A DNA stretch of 64,000 nucleotides, taken from the NCBI GenBank assembly GCA_019055375.1, contig JAHQIW010000858.1:1-64000 (forward strand). Direction: 5' to 3'. Made by a program: the position numbers and the translations under genes. The notes beneath the pieces are model-generated. The model had not been told where the DNA came from. It saw only the letters and a program-made list of their open reading frames with translations, and did not search any database. This document shows, piece by piece, positions 24,701-39,700 of the stretch. Source of the stretch: Parelaphostrongylus tenuis. Its lineage: Eukaryota; Nematoda; Chromadorea; Rhabditida; Metastrongylidae. Numbering within the stretch: the first letter of the stretch is position 1; the number at the start of each line of letters is the position of its first letter.

Positions 24701-27700
24701 GACTGAAGTTGAGTGCATGGCGCATTCCTGAGGTACTCCTCCTTTGATTGAATCATGGGATGTGTTGAATTCATATCAAAGGCCCTATGTTCACAACTAT
24801 AATTGAAGCATAATTGAACTCTCTGAGCATCGAACGATTTTCTCGAATCAATAAGCAAACGAGATTTCTGAATTATTGATTAATAGGTTGGTTGGAAATT
24901 CAATATTTCTTTTCTGGAACAATGAGAGCTTTCAGTATAGGAACTCAATGAGAATAATGAGTATTGAAGGTACGATCATAAAAGCTTGAAATTAGCCCAA
25001 CAGTTGATATACGCAGACATTCATTCCTCGTGCCCATTCGAGGTAAACTTCCAAGAATTTTATTCAGTTTCATTTTCTGATAAATACTCGCCTTGATTTT
25101 TTGTACACATCTACGTTCCAAATATAGCGACAAAAGGTCTAAAAAGTGAAGGCGGATTCTTAGATGGGTTGATATAGGCCGCAGGCATTATATTACGGTG
25201 GACTAAAGTCCGAAGCACGAAAAGTATAGTGGAGGTTGGAGCCCGTGACACAAAAACATCGGGTGCCAAACATTGCTTGTAACTCAGCAATCACTCTTGG
25301 CTTTATCATGAGCATTGCATACCACCATTATAATAAAAACTAAGCGGAAAAACAAAAAAGTATATTCACACCACCACATGTTTCAATTGTTGGAGTCTAA
25401 TATTCTTGCACGATTACACCCAGGCCATATTTCAATAAATGTGACAAAGAGTATGATTTAGTTGAGATGCGAGACCTCGTCGTAGCCTCATTATTCATCT
25501 CACGCAACTGTTACAGATTATCGAATATTTCGAACATTCAAACTTTTCTGTGTTAAGAAAACCTTCGGCAAGTGATCAGCTAGTTTTTACACCAAGTAAC
25601 CCAATTAAAATTCACAAAATTTCGATAATATACGATTATTTGATGACGCACATCCGGATAAAATACGTGAGTGTCATAAAAACCGTTGAGAAAAGCATAC
25701 AAAGATCACAAAGATAATGAATAGAGAAACTCTCAATATAACTAAGCTTGTCGAGTATTCGAACGCATGTGGCGCAGTGGTTAGAGGTGTTCTGCGTCGC
25801 ACACGTGGTCACTGGTTCGATCTCGAGCTCATGGCACATCACATCAAGCCATCCATCCCTCCGGGGTCGGTACATTAGTACCATACTGGTCTCAGACTCG
25901 TCTGGGAGGATAACACTGCTCGGTTCACCGTGAGACCACCGCGAATCATTGTAAAGGCCAGATATGCATTTAATCATCTCAAAAAGTTAAAAATTGAAAA
26001 CGAATGCATAGCGCATCCCTTAGGGATTGATCAAGGCTGAGAGCTGTATCCTCTATCCTTTAACTAAGCTCAGACTATACTCATGGTAAATAGAAACTCT
26101 CGCGCATACCATCTCAAGATACTCTCTATTTGAAAGTTCTGAGAAATTTGAATGTCACTGCTGAATATCTAGAAATAAGAGTTATGTACGACATTAGCAA
26201 ATCATTTCTGGATGCAGTGAGTGTCGTTCCTCCACAGAGGTGATAAATGACCTCCCGAATCTCGTATTAAAAAAAAAACTGCAGTCGTTAATTCTCAACG
26301 ACTATCTTTCGGTTCTGGTCTAATCCTGTCTGGACCGGGTGTTGTTCTGTTTTTCACCGACGATATAGCATGTCGGATTTCGGAAGGAAGGACCGGTGGA
26401 ACGACATATTCGTCCTCTTTCAATTTATATTTAAAGAACCTGCCGCCAGTTCTCATCAACACCCTGGCTCGGCTCTTCACTCGCTACCTGTCAGAATGCA
26501 AGGTCCCTATTCAATGGAAAACCAGCAAGACCGTATTGTTGTTTAAAAAGGGAGACCTTCACGACATAGGCAATTATCGCCCAATCTGCTTGCTGTCCGT
26601 TGTCTATAAACTCTTTACTCGAGTCATCCTGAACAGGATTGACAGAACACTGGACGAAGGACAGCCATGCGAACAAGCAGGGTTCAGAAAAGGATTTAGT
26701 ACCATGGACCACATCCACACGATCACAAGACTCATTGAAGTTTCGCGAAAGTACAAACAACCACTCTGTCTCACTTTTATCGATCTGAAGAATGCCTTTG
26801 ATTCAGTGGAAACAGAAGCGGTTATAGAGGCTCTGGATAACCAGGGCGTCCCTACTCGTACATAACGATCCTTCGTGAGCTTTATAAAGATTTCACGACC
26901 AGAATATCTCCATTCTACAACAATATCACCATTGACGTAAGAAGAGGGGTCCGACAAGGCGATACAATATCGCCAAAACTATTCACTGCCACCCTACAAA
27001 ACGTCATGCGAACATTAGAATGGGACGAAATGGGAGTGAAAATTGACGGTCGACAATTAAACCATCTTCGCTTTGCTGACGATATCGTTCTCATAACACC
27101 AAACATCAGCCAAGCGGAACGAATGTTGACTGATTTCGACAACGCCTGTGGAAAGATCGGTCTTCAACTGAATCTAACGAAAACAATGTTCATGAGGAAC
27201 GGATGGGTTTCTAATGCCCCATTCACGCTCAACGGAACGACAATTTCCGAATGCTCCAGTTACATCTATCTAGGTCGTGAAATCAACATGATGAACGACC
27301 TAGCCCCAGAGTTGAGCAGGAGGAAACGAGCGGCTTGGGGAACGTTTAAGAGCATCGAAGATGTAGTGAAGAGGACAAAGAACATCCGACTCCGTGCCCA
27401 CCTTTTCGACTCGACAATTATCCCTGCCCTAACGTATGCAGCAGAAACCTGGTCGCTACGTAAGCAGGATGAAAGATCACTTGCCGTTATCGAACGCGCA
27501 GTCGAAAGGTCGATGCTAGGAGTATCTCGTATTTCGCAAATGAGACAAAGGATCCGAACTTCCGACCTACGTCAACGATCGAAAATCAGAGACGCCGTTC
27601 TACACGCCAGGATATCGAAAATAAGGTGGGCCGGACACGTGATGCGCTTCAACGACAACCGATGGACGAGAGCCGTTACCGACTGGATTCCTCGGGACGT

Positions 27701-30700
27701 CAAGCGCTCTAAAGGAAGACCACTGACCCGTTGGTCCGATTTCTTCACGAAAGCGATGGAAGAAAGATATGATGCTCAGCGAATTCCTAGAGCAAGGAGG
27801 ACCCACTGGGCTACTCTTGCACGCGATAGGGAAAAATGGAAGAGTTGCTGGTACCCGCTCGAGTCACTCGACGATCAACGGGACGACAGGTGATACAGGT
27901 GACAGGTGATCTTCGGTGAATTTGAAGCTCTCATGTTCGTTAGTACGAGAAGATCTTGCATAGACTAGTTAAATTCCTAGTGAACATTTGCGATATTAGA
28001 ATCCTTCCAAGAAGTGAAATAAGGTTGGCAAGAGTTTTAAAAGCTAATTTATGAATTAGTTGAAGAAACTATCTGATTTCAATCATATCAGCAAAGCAGA
28101 AGGGCAGATCGTCTCAAAGTTCCACAGAAAGCTGCACTCGATTACATTATATTGCTCATTTTATGCAGCTCGTGGAGTTTACAGAGTGGTGCAGTGGTTA
28201 GAGGTGTTCTACGTCGCACATGTGGTCGATGGTTTGATCCGCACTCAAAGCTCACTAAGATCGGTGAATTGCTGCGAGGCATATCTAAGAGATAACAGCA
28301 TGATCTAATACATTGGTACGCTACCGCGATCATTTGTACATTGTTAACGCCAGATATGCATTCAACAGCCTCAAACGAGGTTAGAAAGTGAGAAGAAATT
28401 TCATGGCGCATCCCTCAAAGATTGATCAACATTGAGAGCTTTATCTTGTTATTAACTTCATCTATGGAGCTTTGTGTCAATAAAAAATAGCAAAGTGAGG
28501 TGGGATATTAGTAATGCCCATGAACGGCATCTCCATTTGACTATGAGATAAGTAAAAACTATGAAGCTTTCTCAATTGATGCATTGACAGTAATGAGTTA
28601 AACTCCACTTAATCCTTGAAAACCAACTTGAATATCCCAATTTCAAGCGTGACATGAGTGTACCCAGAAGTAGCTCGCGAGTTATACCCTTAGGTGAAGC
28701 TCATTTGACGATCCCGAAAATTCTTTCTGCATACTTTCCTATAAACTCCACATTGCCAATCAATAGTAGTTTCCTTTATGAATTAGCTACTACCAAGGGG
28801 TAGATATGGAAATTAATTGACGTTTCTACGTCTTCACATTCTTCAGAGACGATGGAATCGTTTTATAAGAATAATATAGGGGTATATGAGGACTCTGACG
28901 GGTGAGGTTCTTCATTTCAATGGTGCTCTCATGAAAGGAGGTTCAACTTGAACGAAAATCAAGCGGAAGACTAAATGAGAACGACCAACTGTAGTTTATC
29001 AACTGGAATCATCGACTTTGTAGAAGACGAAACGTGTCGGAACATTAATCGAAAATATTTTCTGTCCAATTGATTATTGTAACCGTGGGCAGTTAGCTGT
29101 TTCTGTTTAACAAGGGTTTACTCCTAACGTACTGCGAGCATGAACGATAAGAAGGAAGGCCCCCTACCTAGGTGTAAAGCGGTAAAACGTTATGTTTGTT
29201 GTTCAACAATAGTAGCAGCAAATAGACACTTGCAATTTGAAAAGGCTTCCCGGCTAATATTTCCAAATATCGTATTTATGCTTAGGTATAAATTATAGAA
29301 GGTGTCATGATAAACACACGCTTCGCTACACAGAATCACATGAATGCGATAAGGACAAACTTGTGCATTGTGACCAATGTTTTATTTAAAGCAACTTATT
29401 TTAGTATACGGGACTGGGCCTTACTTTTTGCACTCATTCGACAGCATATATAACCCAGACATTGATCTAGGGATGACAATTCACATACTAATTTTTACAA
29501 TCAGTAATTTATATAGAAAAAACTTTCCTAACATGTATATCCACCGGTGATTTGACTATAGTTGAGTGTTATTTCATTGCAAACGTTGCAATTAATCATG
29601 GCTAATGCATAAGATGGGGGACTATGAACAATACACAAATACACTCAACATAAGTTGAAATACTCTCCTAAGCGATGGCGGCAATATGTTTCTATGATGG
29701 GCCACTGACTAACATATAGTAAATTGTAGCGTAGATACCATGCATCCACCTTGAGCGATGGAACAAGGTGTTTTATTTCAACATGATTGTGTCATGTTCC
29801 GTATCCCTGACACTCTTTTAACCAATGGAGAACATTGCCTGTTGTTAAAAATCTACAATTGTATAACTGACGTGGAGTTTATCGTCCTATGCAACAGTCG
29901 CAAAATTACGAGCGCCGAATGTCATGTGATGAGATATAGCTTCTGTCAACTTGAAAAAAGATTGTTTAGAAGCTTTTGTCAGGAAAAAATTCAAGATGGT
30001 ATGCTTTAGTGCGGAAATCTTGACAAATGGGTTGGTTAAAATTCGTGATCATTCAATTTACGTGCAAATGAATGAGAGCAATTAGTTAAAATCACTAAGC
30101 GCTTTGATGTATTTCACATTTTCTTAATGTTAGCAAAGTAATGTCACAAGCTTATTATTCAGTATTCACTGAAGTAAAATTTAAGAACTTGACTATTAAT
30201 GCTCTGAAAAAAGTAATAAAGTAATTTCGAGAATTTTTTACCGAATTTTCTCGTTCCCGAGTGCGTGTCGAGTAATTATTGTTGTGGTACTTCATTGACT
30301 TTGTTGTTCTATCCGCATTGTCGATGACATGAAAAAAGAATATAAAAATTAGAATATAATTTCTTTTCTTCCTTTGGAAGCGAATCTGCGTTTTCGTCAA
30401 GCATATAATAGTTACATACAGTTCAACTAATTATGCAGTTGTACTTAATTGATTAGCGTATCATCAAGTAGAGAAAAAAATCAACTAAAATAGCGCATCG
30501 AGCGTACGAAACTCTATTTAATTAATTTAGAAAAGAAGTTTACTAAAGCTAATTAAGAACATTGCGCCCATATTAAAATTTAATATGTTAAGTCTATTAT
30601 AAGCTTTGCAAGAGAAACACTGAACAAAATGAAATCAAATATGAAATTCACCTTAAAGATTGACGAGCTTACGGTGTGCACTAGTGGTGTTTTTTCACTA

Positions 30701-33700
30701 GTTCGTCTAGCCATTTTTATACTGTCAGTCGAAAATCGTTTCGATCCTATTCGATCACCAATGTCATCCGTTGAAGCGTTTCTTATACGTGTCAAAGCAC
30801 TTCGACCTACAATGTGAAAGATGCAAAAATATGGATTCAATTCCATTAAATCCAGCTACCTTAAATAAAGTAACTGAAATGCGCTAAACTTTGACAGCAT
30901 GTTGCTAGTTAATTCATCGATCATACCATCTTCTTCAATTTAACTAAATGAACAAGACTGTTCAATATTTATAAGATTCCCCTAGGCTGATGTAAAGATT
31001 GGCGAGCAATTTTTTTTTATCACACCTTCTTCCGTAATTCCTGCGTGTGCTAACTCATCCCATTGCGCTATTTATATTAACTAATACAAAGATCTCTCTT
31101 CGCAAGAACTTTATTGGCAACATTTACCCTCAACTTTTTGGAATTATCAAGGTACATTTCGAATTCGTCAAGACGATTTTCAAAGTCTTGCACTTTAATG
31201 TATTATTCGCCTTCACAGTGTGTTTTTCTCGTTTTTCACTATGCGGGTCCCAGCACTTCTCGCATTCAATCGTTTTTTTCGTCGACTTTTTCAACGTCGT
31301 AGAATACTGAATGAGCACATCTGCATACATTCTTGAGGACAGCCTGGCTATGGCTTCCCATAGGGCGCTAATTACTGACTGCCGAAGAGTTTAGGAGGAG
31401 GGGTTGCGGTCGGCCTCACGGTCGCCGCGACAAGCATTACAATTACTCGATCACGGCGGCACCATTTCAAATTTATTATCAAAAAATGATGAGATTGCAT
31501 CCGAATATGAGACTGTTGCTATAAGCTAGAAAAATTTTTTTTCTTCAAGATTTTCCAGGATTTCACCTAAATCACAGTGATTAGTGTTATGACCAACGAT
31601 GGTTTGATTAAACAATGGATTTTTTTTTCCAAATTATACATACGTCGTATTGTTTGTCGCTTAACAAATTCGTCTACATCCAAGCATAGAAATAAAAATT
31701 CACTCCAAATATCAGAAATGGTTATAATGCTTTAATAATGTTTATGGCTTTCCGATTCTATAACCAGATTGAATTGATAAAGCAATAAAATGACGGACAA
31801 CCGATAAAAAAGTGGTAGAGTATGCTATGCCATGTTATTCACACTGTAGTCGTTGTACTTTAGTGAATTTGTTCTGTACTATTTTTTTCGCTGTGTTATC
31901 AAACCGAAATAGATTTTTCTGAGTTCTATCAGCGCTCAAATTCATAACGAACAAGATCGAGTGTTGCCTTTTGACTTTAACAAATGGCATATGATGTAGA
32001 TAAAATGTATGTATTTCATCGCGTAATCATGCTTCAATGTGTGACAGAGCATGTTGTAGAAGATGTATTCCCTAACTTGAATTGCTACATAATCGTGATT
32101 CCTGAAAGTTGCAAATGGCACGAATGCTACGCGAGTAGGTAACCAAGGCTTTATTTACTTTCTGCATGCGTTTTATTCAAGATTTGCTTGAAAGGACTTT
32201 AAGCGGCATTGTGATAGACTGTTTTAGAGCATTTCAGAGGTCTGGATAAGTCATTGCTAGTGGTAGACGTACGTTCGTCTTCCTCGCAAGCCTCATCAGT
32301 CATGTCCGAAGGGGCGGAAAAAGGCGTGGTATTGATGATGTTTGCGAGAAATTCTTCTTGGCTCCTGGCGCTTGTTGTTCCTCTTTGTTTGCTCTATTTT
32401 AACTTTACTATTTCCAACTATTGTTTTGGTTCTTGTTTTTAAGATTTGTCATATCCGAAATGAGATGAAAATTTGATATTATGCATAAAACAGTTACCTC
32501 TATTTGTTCGAATTCGTTGCCTTGCTTCAAGATAAATCTTTGCATAAACGATAACCATTACAAACAGTGGTAGAAAAAATGATCCAGAAGCTGAGAACAC
32601 AACAAACGCTCTAAAATAGTAGTTTTTAGTTTTCATTGACTCTAAAATACAAAATTACAACAAATAAGTAGCAATCAAGTTGAAAATTATGCCTTAGAAC
32701 ATTGTGTGCTACTCTTTTACAATCTGCTACGATTGTCACAAAATCATACTGACATTCAACTTTTAGCTCTAAATTAACTCGAAAATATGGTGAAATTTTG
32801 AATAAGCTATCACCCGTTTACTAGTGATCGTTCATTTCTTGATGACGAAAGGCGGTCATAGGGCGCTAAAGGAAGTAGAACGTAATTGTTTGATATTCCT
32901 TACTGATATGGTCAGGATTATGACATGACTGTTAAAAATTCAGTTGAGCTCGACAAAAAAAGCCATCATATCCTTTTCTTTACCATAATATGATCAGTTA
33001 ACAAATGTCTTGAATTTGCAAAAAAAAAAATGAGATAAATTTCATGAATAAGAAGACCTCTTTGTCATTCTAGCAATCGATGCAACAAGCATTCTTAAAA
33101 ATTTTTGACTCTCTTATCCGGTTGAGATTTACAAAGTTTTTTGTCTGTCGTTGCTTTGATGGACTTCTTCAAACATTTAACGTTAACTGTAACATATCAA
33201 CGGGCAGCCTCTTCACCATTAATTTCCTTATCATCCTTACGAAATTTCTAAAACTAATTCACCTCTTCCCGTTTTTCTCAAAAGAAGAATCCGAACGCTG
33301 TGAACTGTTTCCTTTAGGCTCTGAAGATAAACTAGAAACGTAAAAAATTACCCAAGACTGTACCAGCTTTTTTATCAATGGTCGAAGCCTATACGAATGA
33401 CTATAAAATTGTAAATATCTTCATCTAAGTGCAAAATACTATACCGGATATTGAATACCCATACAGCAACTTAAATAATTGCTCAAAACAAAGTGCCGAG
33501 ACTTGGACAGAAAATTAAACATTGGTTTATGAAATATGCAAAACTTTAGCCTCGGAAATGATCTGAACCCACGTTTCACTCTTTCCGTTGGCGCATGCTT
33601 AACTCTCGCCTAAGGTTCAATGTTTCGCTTATCACTCAACATCACTGAATACATAGTTACAACATCATACCACTGCTAAGAGGCGATCTAAGAATGACTT

Positions 33701-36700
33701 AATGTTGATTACTTTTATTTTCTTACTCTACTGTAGTCAAAGTCAGAGGCTTATCAAATTAGAAGTAAATAATTGTCATGTATGGAGGCACAAGATTGAG
33801 CTTGAGACTACAATTAGGCTCCAGTGAAGTTTTGGCAGGTAGGCAGGTACATATACTTTGAAAATTTGACGGAGATTGACAGAAGTAGAGGAATACTTTT
33901 TGTTTCAGTTATTTCGACAATTAAGTAAGTACACACATTAAGGACGAAAGAGTATTGTTAAGATACCAGGTGTTTTTTTCTTTTAGTCTCCATAAATTCG
34001 AATTTTAAAAGATTCCGAGAAATGACAGGTAGATTCGCTTGGAGAATGCTAAGAAAGCATTTTATTCAAGTAACTAACAAGTTTTAGCTATGCTATATTA
34101 TTCATTACAATTGTTTTGACCGAACATTTCCTTAATGTTGGGTGAAAACGGTCCTAATACTCGTCAAATCATATCATAAACAATTAATTATACTCTTGAA
34201 AGGGTTGGTAATTAAGAAATGTTTCTAAAACTTGATAAAACATAAGAGGGCTTCTGGAAATCATGCATAAATGTATAAGATTTTTTTTACTGCTTTTTAA
34301 CATTGTTATGATGTTGCATTACATATCCAATGATGTTGAGTGACCCAGAGGCGCACAACATCTAGACGGCTTGCGTAGCTCAGATCTTCGAACTATCCCA
34401 TCTTCGTGCCCCGAAAAGATTATACAGTGAAACACAAATGGGCAGGTCAGATATTGAGAAGAACAGACGACGGATGGAGAAAAAGAAATGTAGAGTGGAC
34501 TCCACGACAATATACGCGTCCTCGAGGACGCGTTGAACGGACGTGTTCGTTTAAAGAACTGATCAACTGAGCTCGCATTCATATCTTACAGATCACTGTA
34601 TGACACTCGCACCATCCGGCATGCCCAAATTAGACCATCGCTATGAGCGACTATCGCGAAACAAAGGAGCGAATGGAAAATGTGCTGGGATCCGTACAAC
34701 CAGTGAACAAAGACCGCCTAAGTTTCTAAGTATCCAAGTAAGATGTTGAATGATATGTAAGACATCAGTCACCACTGAGGGAGTAAAGTTCGCGTTTTAC
34801 TCATTCCAGAGTAGCGTGATACCACTACACCACAGAGGCCACCGCCTTGCTAGCACTTTTTCTTGGATACCTTTGCTCGGGTTCCTTCGAGATTGCAAGG
34901 AGATTCGCCCCATTACCAATCTACGTCATTTAGAAGAAGACGAAATCATTAAGAAGTAGTCGAAGCAGCACATGGCTCAAAGTTCTTTGTGAGAGATGCA
35001 TATGTGGAAAAGAATCAAAAGTTCGAAGCTCAGGACCAGAAAAATGTGGAGATAGGTCGTGCACAAAAAACATTGAAGAGCATAAAACAATGAGATAGCC
35101 AAATCATGTGTGATGTAAGTTTTTAAGAGAGATCAAATTGCTCGAATCACGTATAACTCATTGTCTTTTTAATGCTTTATTTTGCTCCACAGCTTCTTCG
35201 CCATAATTCAGTAATCACTTGGTAGTCCATCTCAGAGGGATGTCACGTCAGGAGCTAGGTAAAAAAAAACTCTATTCTGTAATTCATTACAAACAAGCCT
35301 TTGTCCATACGAGTCCATCCTCCTGCTCGAATTCTGCGGCGTTTAGTGGCATGTATGGTTGTATTTCTGGTTTTTTTTTAGCATTTTGATATTTCAACGA
35401 ATCCTTAGAGCAAGGAGAATACACTGGGCTACTCTTGCGCGTGAATGGGAAAAATGGAAGTGTTGCTGGTGGCCGTTCGAGTCACTTGACGAGAAACGGG
35501 ACGACACGTAATACAGGTGATGCTGTATTTACAAACTGAAGTTTAAAATTTATGGCTGCTCAACATCTCTGAAGCCCTCCTGTGCTTTTGCTAACGACTT
35601 AGCTCGGCTGTTTCTAAGACTTACACTTATAGCCGTCAAAACTCTGCAACCTTTTAAATTCAGAAATTTCACACGAGATTTCCAGGGTCTATCTTCAAAA
35701 ACTACTCTTCTTTGTGGTGACCGTGGAAAATTGTAATAGGAATAGCTGCTGAAGAGCTAAAATTCAGTCCACATTTGCTTGGCGTAAATTTTAATAGCAT
35801 TTAAGTCATAAAACGCCGAATCGGAGCTAATATCATAAAACTGCCAAAACATCGCCCTCATTTCATTGACTACTGAAAAATATCTTCAAAGAAATAGCTA
35901 CTTAAGAATGAATACAGCTGCAAACTTTCCATGAATCAAGCTCAAATACGCTTAAATCATTCACTCATGTATCAGTACTTTATGAACATTCTGAAAGAGA
36001 ATCCTCGGTGCCATCCATACTTGATATTGGCTGAAGACTACCATCTCTCTAAAAAACCGTGAAGGCCTAGCCGAAATACAACAGCCGTATCGAGCATTTC
36101 GAACTGTTGTGATAAGTGGAGTTGCAGTAGCACTTGATTTGACCAGAATCTACTACGTGATATCGACAGTCAAAGGTTGACAGCAATGACGCTCGATGGT
36201 AAACAAATTCTTTCTACCAGTTACATATTTATGTGACAAGGAGTTGGAAACATTTGAAAAATATAAAATATTTGATGAGGGCTACAAAGAATGAGGAGGA
36301 TGCACAGTCCAATGATTATGTCCATCCAGCAGTTGCAGGTTCCAATAACATTTTTTTGCTTATACTTGTTGATCCCTCCTCAGGAAAACTTTATATTCTC
36401 TATAAACGGATGACAGAACATATTTTATCAGCTCATTTCCGATTGCAGTCAATGGAAAATGAGACATTATTCGTTTGTTGCCGGCGTAAATCAAACCTAT
36501 CCAATTCACTTCTGACGACAAATTAATTGTAGTCCAATTTGCAGCTGCAATAAAGATCCAAAATCATCTTTTTCAGCGTATATAATAAGCATAGAAAAAG
36601 CAGAATCTATATAGAATTCTTTCTAAAGCTTTACTGAGGACTGACAGCAATTTTGTTGAATGGTGGACAAATTTCTCTGGTCACACTCACCAACTGAATA

Positions 36701-39700
36701 TGACACAGAGTTTGGAAAAACTCACAAAAGATTATAGAGAACATTAAAGAAATGGAAAACACACAGAAATTGCCGATAGAAGTGCAGAAAAGCCGAATTA
36801 TAAAGCAAAAGGTTCACTCAAAAAAGATGAGGTATTTGCTAGAATGAGTATATTTTGATCTACTTGATTCATGTAAGATTTAATGGATGAATGCCGGAAA
36901 TGAAGCATCACCTCATGCGTTCTCAGCACTAAATCACGAGCCGTTGTCAACGCGTTAGGTAACCCACTAAAAATGCGTATAATTTTGAACGTAATGGAAA
37001 CAATAGGATGTATTTTGAGCGTTGGGTTGTTTCATGATTTTTCACGCATTTCGATACACTTGTAAGTTCAAATGTTATTCATTTGAAAAAATCAATTAAT
37101 CAACAATATAATCACCATCATGATATGCAATTATTTTCTTGAGAAAAGATTGAATGCCTTCCTTCCAAAAGAGCGAGGCTGGCGATCAAGAAGTCGAAGA
37201 ATTTGTTTCTCAGGTGTTGCAGTCTTAAACTTTTTCTCCCTTAGATTCTGCTTCAACGTACGAAGGGAATGACAATCCGATGGAGCAATATCAGCTATAC
37301 GGTGAATGTGGTACCGTGGTCCAGCATAATTACTCCAAGATGTGGCGAGTCGACTTTCCAAGGTGAGGTTGTTCACTATTCTGGAGAAGGAAGACACTGA
37401 GTTGTTGCGGAATGCCAACTTCTGGAGTTCATCCCTATGAACGCGACCACTACGCAACACAAAATTGTCTGCTTGTTGCCGAGCTATTCCAAAAACAGCA
37501 TGCCCTACCAATACCCAGAAGCGACCGAGAGCAAAATTTTTTTGAACATAGAACTTGAGTGTTGGTTGAGCTGACGGGTCTTTACCGCAAGAATAGCAAG
37601 TAGGTGTGGCGCCTACAGTTCTTGTAGAAGATTCAGGACCATCTCTAGCGATGACCGACTGGGGAAGTCTTATCTGAGCGGTCACAGCAGAAAGCTTCTG
37701 TAGATGGTCACGCATGATCGGTCAATGTATGAGGTGTTCATCAACATATCACTTTGAAGTAGCTCGTTTTATTTGAATTGCGAGCATAGAGCCACCGTCG
37801 TATCCGAGTGTTGCTAGAACAGCATATCATGACCTTTTAGTAATAGCCCAATTCGAAATAAAACTAAGCAAAACAATAGTGCGAATTAAATCATATGAAA
37901 ACTCAATGATTGATCACGTTGTTAACCTTGGTAGGGCACTGTTACGATACTACAGTGAACAAGTGCATTTTTCAACAGAAAAGTAAATTATCATAGCCAG
38001 AAGTGGCCTAGTAGTGATTTTTTTTTCAAAATTACTTTAATCAGCATAAATCCTCTATTTCAATGCTGATAAAGTAATTCATAATATTCACTTGTAAGCG
38101 ATCGTGATATCGTCTGTAATATGTCGTTTTGGATATTTCCAGAAATTCTAGCGGTTTCTACATGCAACGTCGCTTTCCTGACTCAATGTTCCATCCACTC
38201 ATAAAATAATGTTGTCATCACATTTTGCTGAACGGATCCCAGCACTTCTTGCTTCCGTTCCTCGCTATCAGCTCCCACGAATGTTTCTGAGTGTTCGACG
38301 TGTTATTTGACCGTTGCTTGAGAATTTCATCTCCTTTATGAACACCATAGAATGCTGATCAAGACGAGTCTCCTTGCTATCTTAAGGACGGCCGAGCTAA
38401 GGGGTTCTTAAGCGTTCACTTAATCAACTGCAGGAGAACGTTAATAGTCACTGCGCTTCCCTGCCCGAACTGGATTGTAGGACTAAGAAAACTATCTCCG
38501 GATGAGTAATGATACAATGAAGATGAACACTATTCTAATTTTACACTGATTGTGCTTCTATTACTGTATGTACCTTTCTTAATTGCTATTTACTTTTCAA
38601 TTCTTCAAGTCACCTCACATAATCGGCGTCACAAGCTTTACTACTCCTAATATTCACAATTACATTGCCTTTGCATCAGATACCATAGATATGTGCTTTA
38701 AAATCATTTTACCTTTCGGAAGATAGCTCACAATGATCACGTAACTTTTGTGACGACCAATCATTCCATCCGATTAGTGGTGGTACAGATATGATGACGG
38801 ACAGTATCCAAACCTAGGAGAAAGAATGTTGTTAGCCTGATACTACCACCATAGGAACTGAATGAATTATGATGGAATGTCTTTCAAGACTCAGTTTTTC
38901 AATTTGTATGGCTTAATCCCTTTCAAACTTTCATACTCTTTTTGTTCTCACAAAAAACGCCTAACGACGAGGATTCAGTCTATTCTGGAATGATTCATAT
39001 TCCGATGTAAATCTCCCATATTGGTGTTTGATTAGTGATTTTGCTACAAACGAGTCTCAAAAAAAAAAAAAAAAAAAAAAAACAGGCGGTGAAAAGTTGT
39101 TCAAATAGACACATCTTTTGCTCAGTCTAGTAGCACATTAGGATAAAAATCCTCCATTGTGTCAGTGATGTCCATAAGGGACAATATCGATCCTACTATC
39201 TTAATACTACTACTGCTAAGTCCTCATATCTACTGTATTAGTTTCCATAAAGATAGAACTCTGATATGTACTAGTCATGTGTGTACTAGTTTATAAAGTT
39301 CAAGAAGGTATATTTATATGAAAACAATCTCAACTTCTTATTCGTAGTTGTATATTTCAAACTCTCATGTTTAAAATGGATTGTGTGGCTCTCAACACAT
39401 CTTTACAAAGCTGATACGCTTTTGATTTTTCAGGATTTCTTCCTCGGATCTCTGAAAAACCTATACCAATGAGTTTTTGGGTAGTCCTGGAAGTACATTT
39501 TTTGGGTATTAAATAAGTGCATGGCTTATGATTTTACGGAGTAGTTTCTGCAAAAACGGAGGTGATTCGTGTCATTTACTTGCTCTGAGCTGGGCATTCT
39601 GGTGGAATTGTGGGACGTCTTCTCAGCTTGGGTGACGTCGGTTTGGACTTTAGCCTTTCGCCGTACAACGCAATTTGACAAATACGAACGTTTTCGACGC

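Noticed and set aside
25636..25977. 113-codon minus ORF and 61-codon plus ORF
   Set aside because: Both fall in the SINE-A copy at 25749-26060; equivalent frames appear in the other copies.
26604..26957. 117-codon minus ORF
   Set aside because: It is the antisense shadow of the RTE reverse transcriptase on the plus strand. The same holds for minus ORFs at 26915-27142, 27600-27806, 57259-57489 and 57951-58292.
34319..34582. 87-codon minus ORF
   Set aside because: Antisense to the LINE tail read on the plus strand.
36233..36526. 97-codon plus ORF
   Set aside because: No recognisable domain or splice signals, and it lies in a receptor intron. Treated as chance.
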